From CAZMFZ01 sp046152935 (GTDB taxonomy: Bacteria; Bacteroidota; Bacteroidia; Cytophagales; UBA9547), in the NCBI GenBank assembly GCA_046152935.1, contig JBJXGB010000267.1, positions 1 through 7,122 of the forward strand: DNA of 7,122 nucleotides, read 5' to 3'. Shown one piece after another: positions 6,434 to 7,122 of this stretch (within the stretch, counting starts at the first letter, position 1; the number at the start of each line of letters is the position of its first letter). A program made the translations under genes and the position numbers. The notes below the pieces were generated by a model. It made no database searches and was not told the origin of the DNA. It saw only the letters and a list, made by a program, of their open reading frames with translations.

Positions 6434-6836
6434 AAGCTTACAACGCCTATGTTTTTCTTTTTCTTTTATATAAGAAAGCTTACAACGCCAGTGTTTTGCA
6501 TTTTCTTTTATATAAGAAAGCTTGCAACGCCAGTGTTTTGCTTTTTCTTCTATGTAAATAAGCTTGCAACGCCAGTGTTTTGCTTTTTCTTTTATATAAG
6601 AAAGCTTACAACGCCAGTGTTTTGCCTTTTCTTCTATGTAAGAAAGCTTACAACGCCAGTGTTTTGCCTTTTCTTTTATGTAAGAAAGCTTGCAGCGCCA
6701 GTGTTATGCCTTTTCTTTGATATAAGAAAGCTTACAACGCCAGTATTTTGCTTTTTCTTCTATATAAGAAAGCTTCCAACGCCAGTGTTCTGCTTTTTCT
6801 TCTATATAAGAAAGCTTTAAACACCAACTATTTTAC
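6434..6836 (+). repeat. 42-bp tandem array, nine units plus a decayed tenth
   Basis: AAGCTT recurs at 6434, 6476, 6518, 6560, 6602, 6644, 6686, 6728, 6770 and 6812, every 42 bases with no indels. The unit is AAGCTTRCAACGCCAGTG, then TTTTGC, a pyrimidine tract (TTTTCTTYT), and ATRTAAGA. The outer units are the most divergent: the first has CTATG for CAGTG, and the tenth decays after AAGCTT. GCTTTTTCTT and AAGAAAGC across unit junctions form an imperfect hairpin around TTATAT (for example 6582-6605). Because 42 is a multiple of three, several frames stay open (hydrophobic 14-residue repeats), but none looks like a real protein. There are no spacers, so it is not CRISPR. Confidence 0.93.
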
Positions 6837-6972
6837 ATTCAAAACACTAACACTGCCATTAATCGCATCAAAATTTAAAAAATTTAACACCAAACTATTA
6901 AAATATCTGATAAATTGGCAATTAAATTTTTTGATCGATCTTATTTCATTTTAATTTAAACCAACCAATAAC
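6837..6972 (+). promoter_or_regulatory. AT-rich leader region of the DUF6261-like gene
   Basis: This is non-coding, AT-rich DNA between the array and ATG 6973. The best promoter candidate is weak: TTTG at 6930-6933 and TAATTTAA at 6952-6959 (six of eight), with an 18-base spacer. That would leave a leader of only a few bases. TAAATTTT at 6923-6930 matches the -7 better but has no -33 partner. Confidence 0.3.
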
Positions 6973-7122
6973 ATGTTTACAGGTATCACTTTAGTTCGCT
7001 TACGTAACCCTGAGTATTTTCAGTATTCTTCAGATGTAGTTACCATCATAGCCTCTGCAAACCCAGTAACACTTGAAATTGACAAGCCATTTCAAGCCTT
7101 TAAAGCAAGTACTGCAGTGCTT
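6973..7122 (+). CDS. DUF6261-like protein, N-terminal 50 residues (cut by window edge)
   Basis: ATG 6973 opens a frame that continues to the right edge with 50 codons. It begins MFTGITLVRLRNPEYFQYSS, followed by DVVTIIASANPVTLEIDKPF. The LxRLRNxEYFQ(Y/F) start, a short helix, then a TLEIDKPFQAFKAS segment is the pattern I associate with DUF6261, a Bacteroidota family of unknown function. No signal peptide is seen, so it is probably cytoplasmic. It is the only plus-strand gene and is divergent from the coiled-coil gene across an A-B repeat and the 42-bp array. There is no Shine-Dalgarno before the ATG, as for the other genes here. Coding status is likely because the frame starts immediately after the AT-rich leader and codon choice looks normal. 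The family name is moderately sure. Confidence 0.75.
   Translation, partial: MFTGITLVRLRNPEYFQYSSDVVTIIASANPVTLEIDKPFQAFKASTAVL

Noticed and set aside
6319..6561. Plus-strand frame of about 80 codons entering the array
   Set aside because: It crosses the A hairpin, the B hairpin and the array in another frame, and its sequence is explained by the repeats.
6386..6820. Plus-strand frame with 14-residue hydrophobic repeats (RKLTTPVFCxFFYI type)
   Set aside because: It begins inside the A-B repeat and is open only because the 42-bp unit is a multiple of three. A second plus frame and a minus frame are open across much of the array for the same reason. No promoter or start context is convincing.
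6434..6836. CRISPR array
   Set aside because: Repeats are contiguous with no unique spacers and no cas gene is nearby.
6748..6954. Plus-strand frame of 68 codons spanning the end of the array
   Set aside because: Half is the array unit and the rest is AT-rich leader DNA. It has no family resemblance.
1..7122. tRNA, rRNA or known riboswitch
   Set aside because: I saw no cloverleaf, rRNA core motif or recognised riboswitch consensus in the non-coding stretches.

Overview
The window looks like a low-GC Bacteroidota chromosome, probably a free-living member of the Saprospiria/Chitinophagia/Flavobacteriia type. Four things support this. No start codon has a Shine-Dalgarno sequence. Three starts have Bacteroidota-type -7 elements (TAnnTTTG or one base off) upstream. 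The main gene is a giant modular LamG/Ig-like surface protein of the kind usually exported by the type IX secretion system. The small genes resemble families I know mainly from Bacteroidota (DUF5618-like and DUF6261-like). Family names come from memory of sequence patterns; no search was run.

Layout. Positions 1-4777 (minus strand) are one open frame of at least 1592 codons that runs off the left edge. It encodes a signal peptide, two near-duplicate ~416-residue jellyroll modules, then repeating LamG plus Ig-like units of about 325-335 residues. A good promoter and a short leader with two competing hairpins precede it (4778-4873). From about 4914 to 6972 the window is a repeat-rich intergenic mosaic holding only two small minus-strand genes: a DUF5618-like helical protein (5283-5657) and a coiled-coil protein with a C-terminal membrane segment (5900-6262).

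The mosaic is built from three hairpin-forming families, all in one orientation: A (GTGTAGGG stem), B (TTTGTTGGAG stem) and C (ATTGTAGTC stem plus CGTAGAG stem). A and B travel together as a ~97-bp composite. The order is partial A, A-B, B, C, DUF5618 gene, C, A-B, coiled-coil gene, A-B, then a 42-bp tandem array. Each small gene therefore sits between direct repeats: C/C for the first, A-B/A-B for the second.

The array (6434-6836) has nine exact 42-bp units and a decayed tenth, each opening with AAGCTT. It lies between the mosaic and the start of a plus-strand gene at 6973, whose first 50 residues resemble DUF6261 and which runs off the right edge. No pathway links the genes. The giant protein is probably a surface adhesin or carbohydrate-binding protein. 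The small genes look like individually promoted accessory genes in a recombination-prone repeat cluster.
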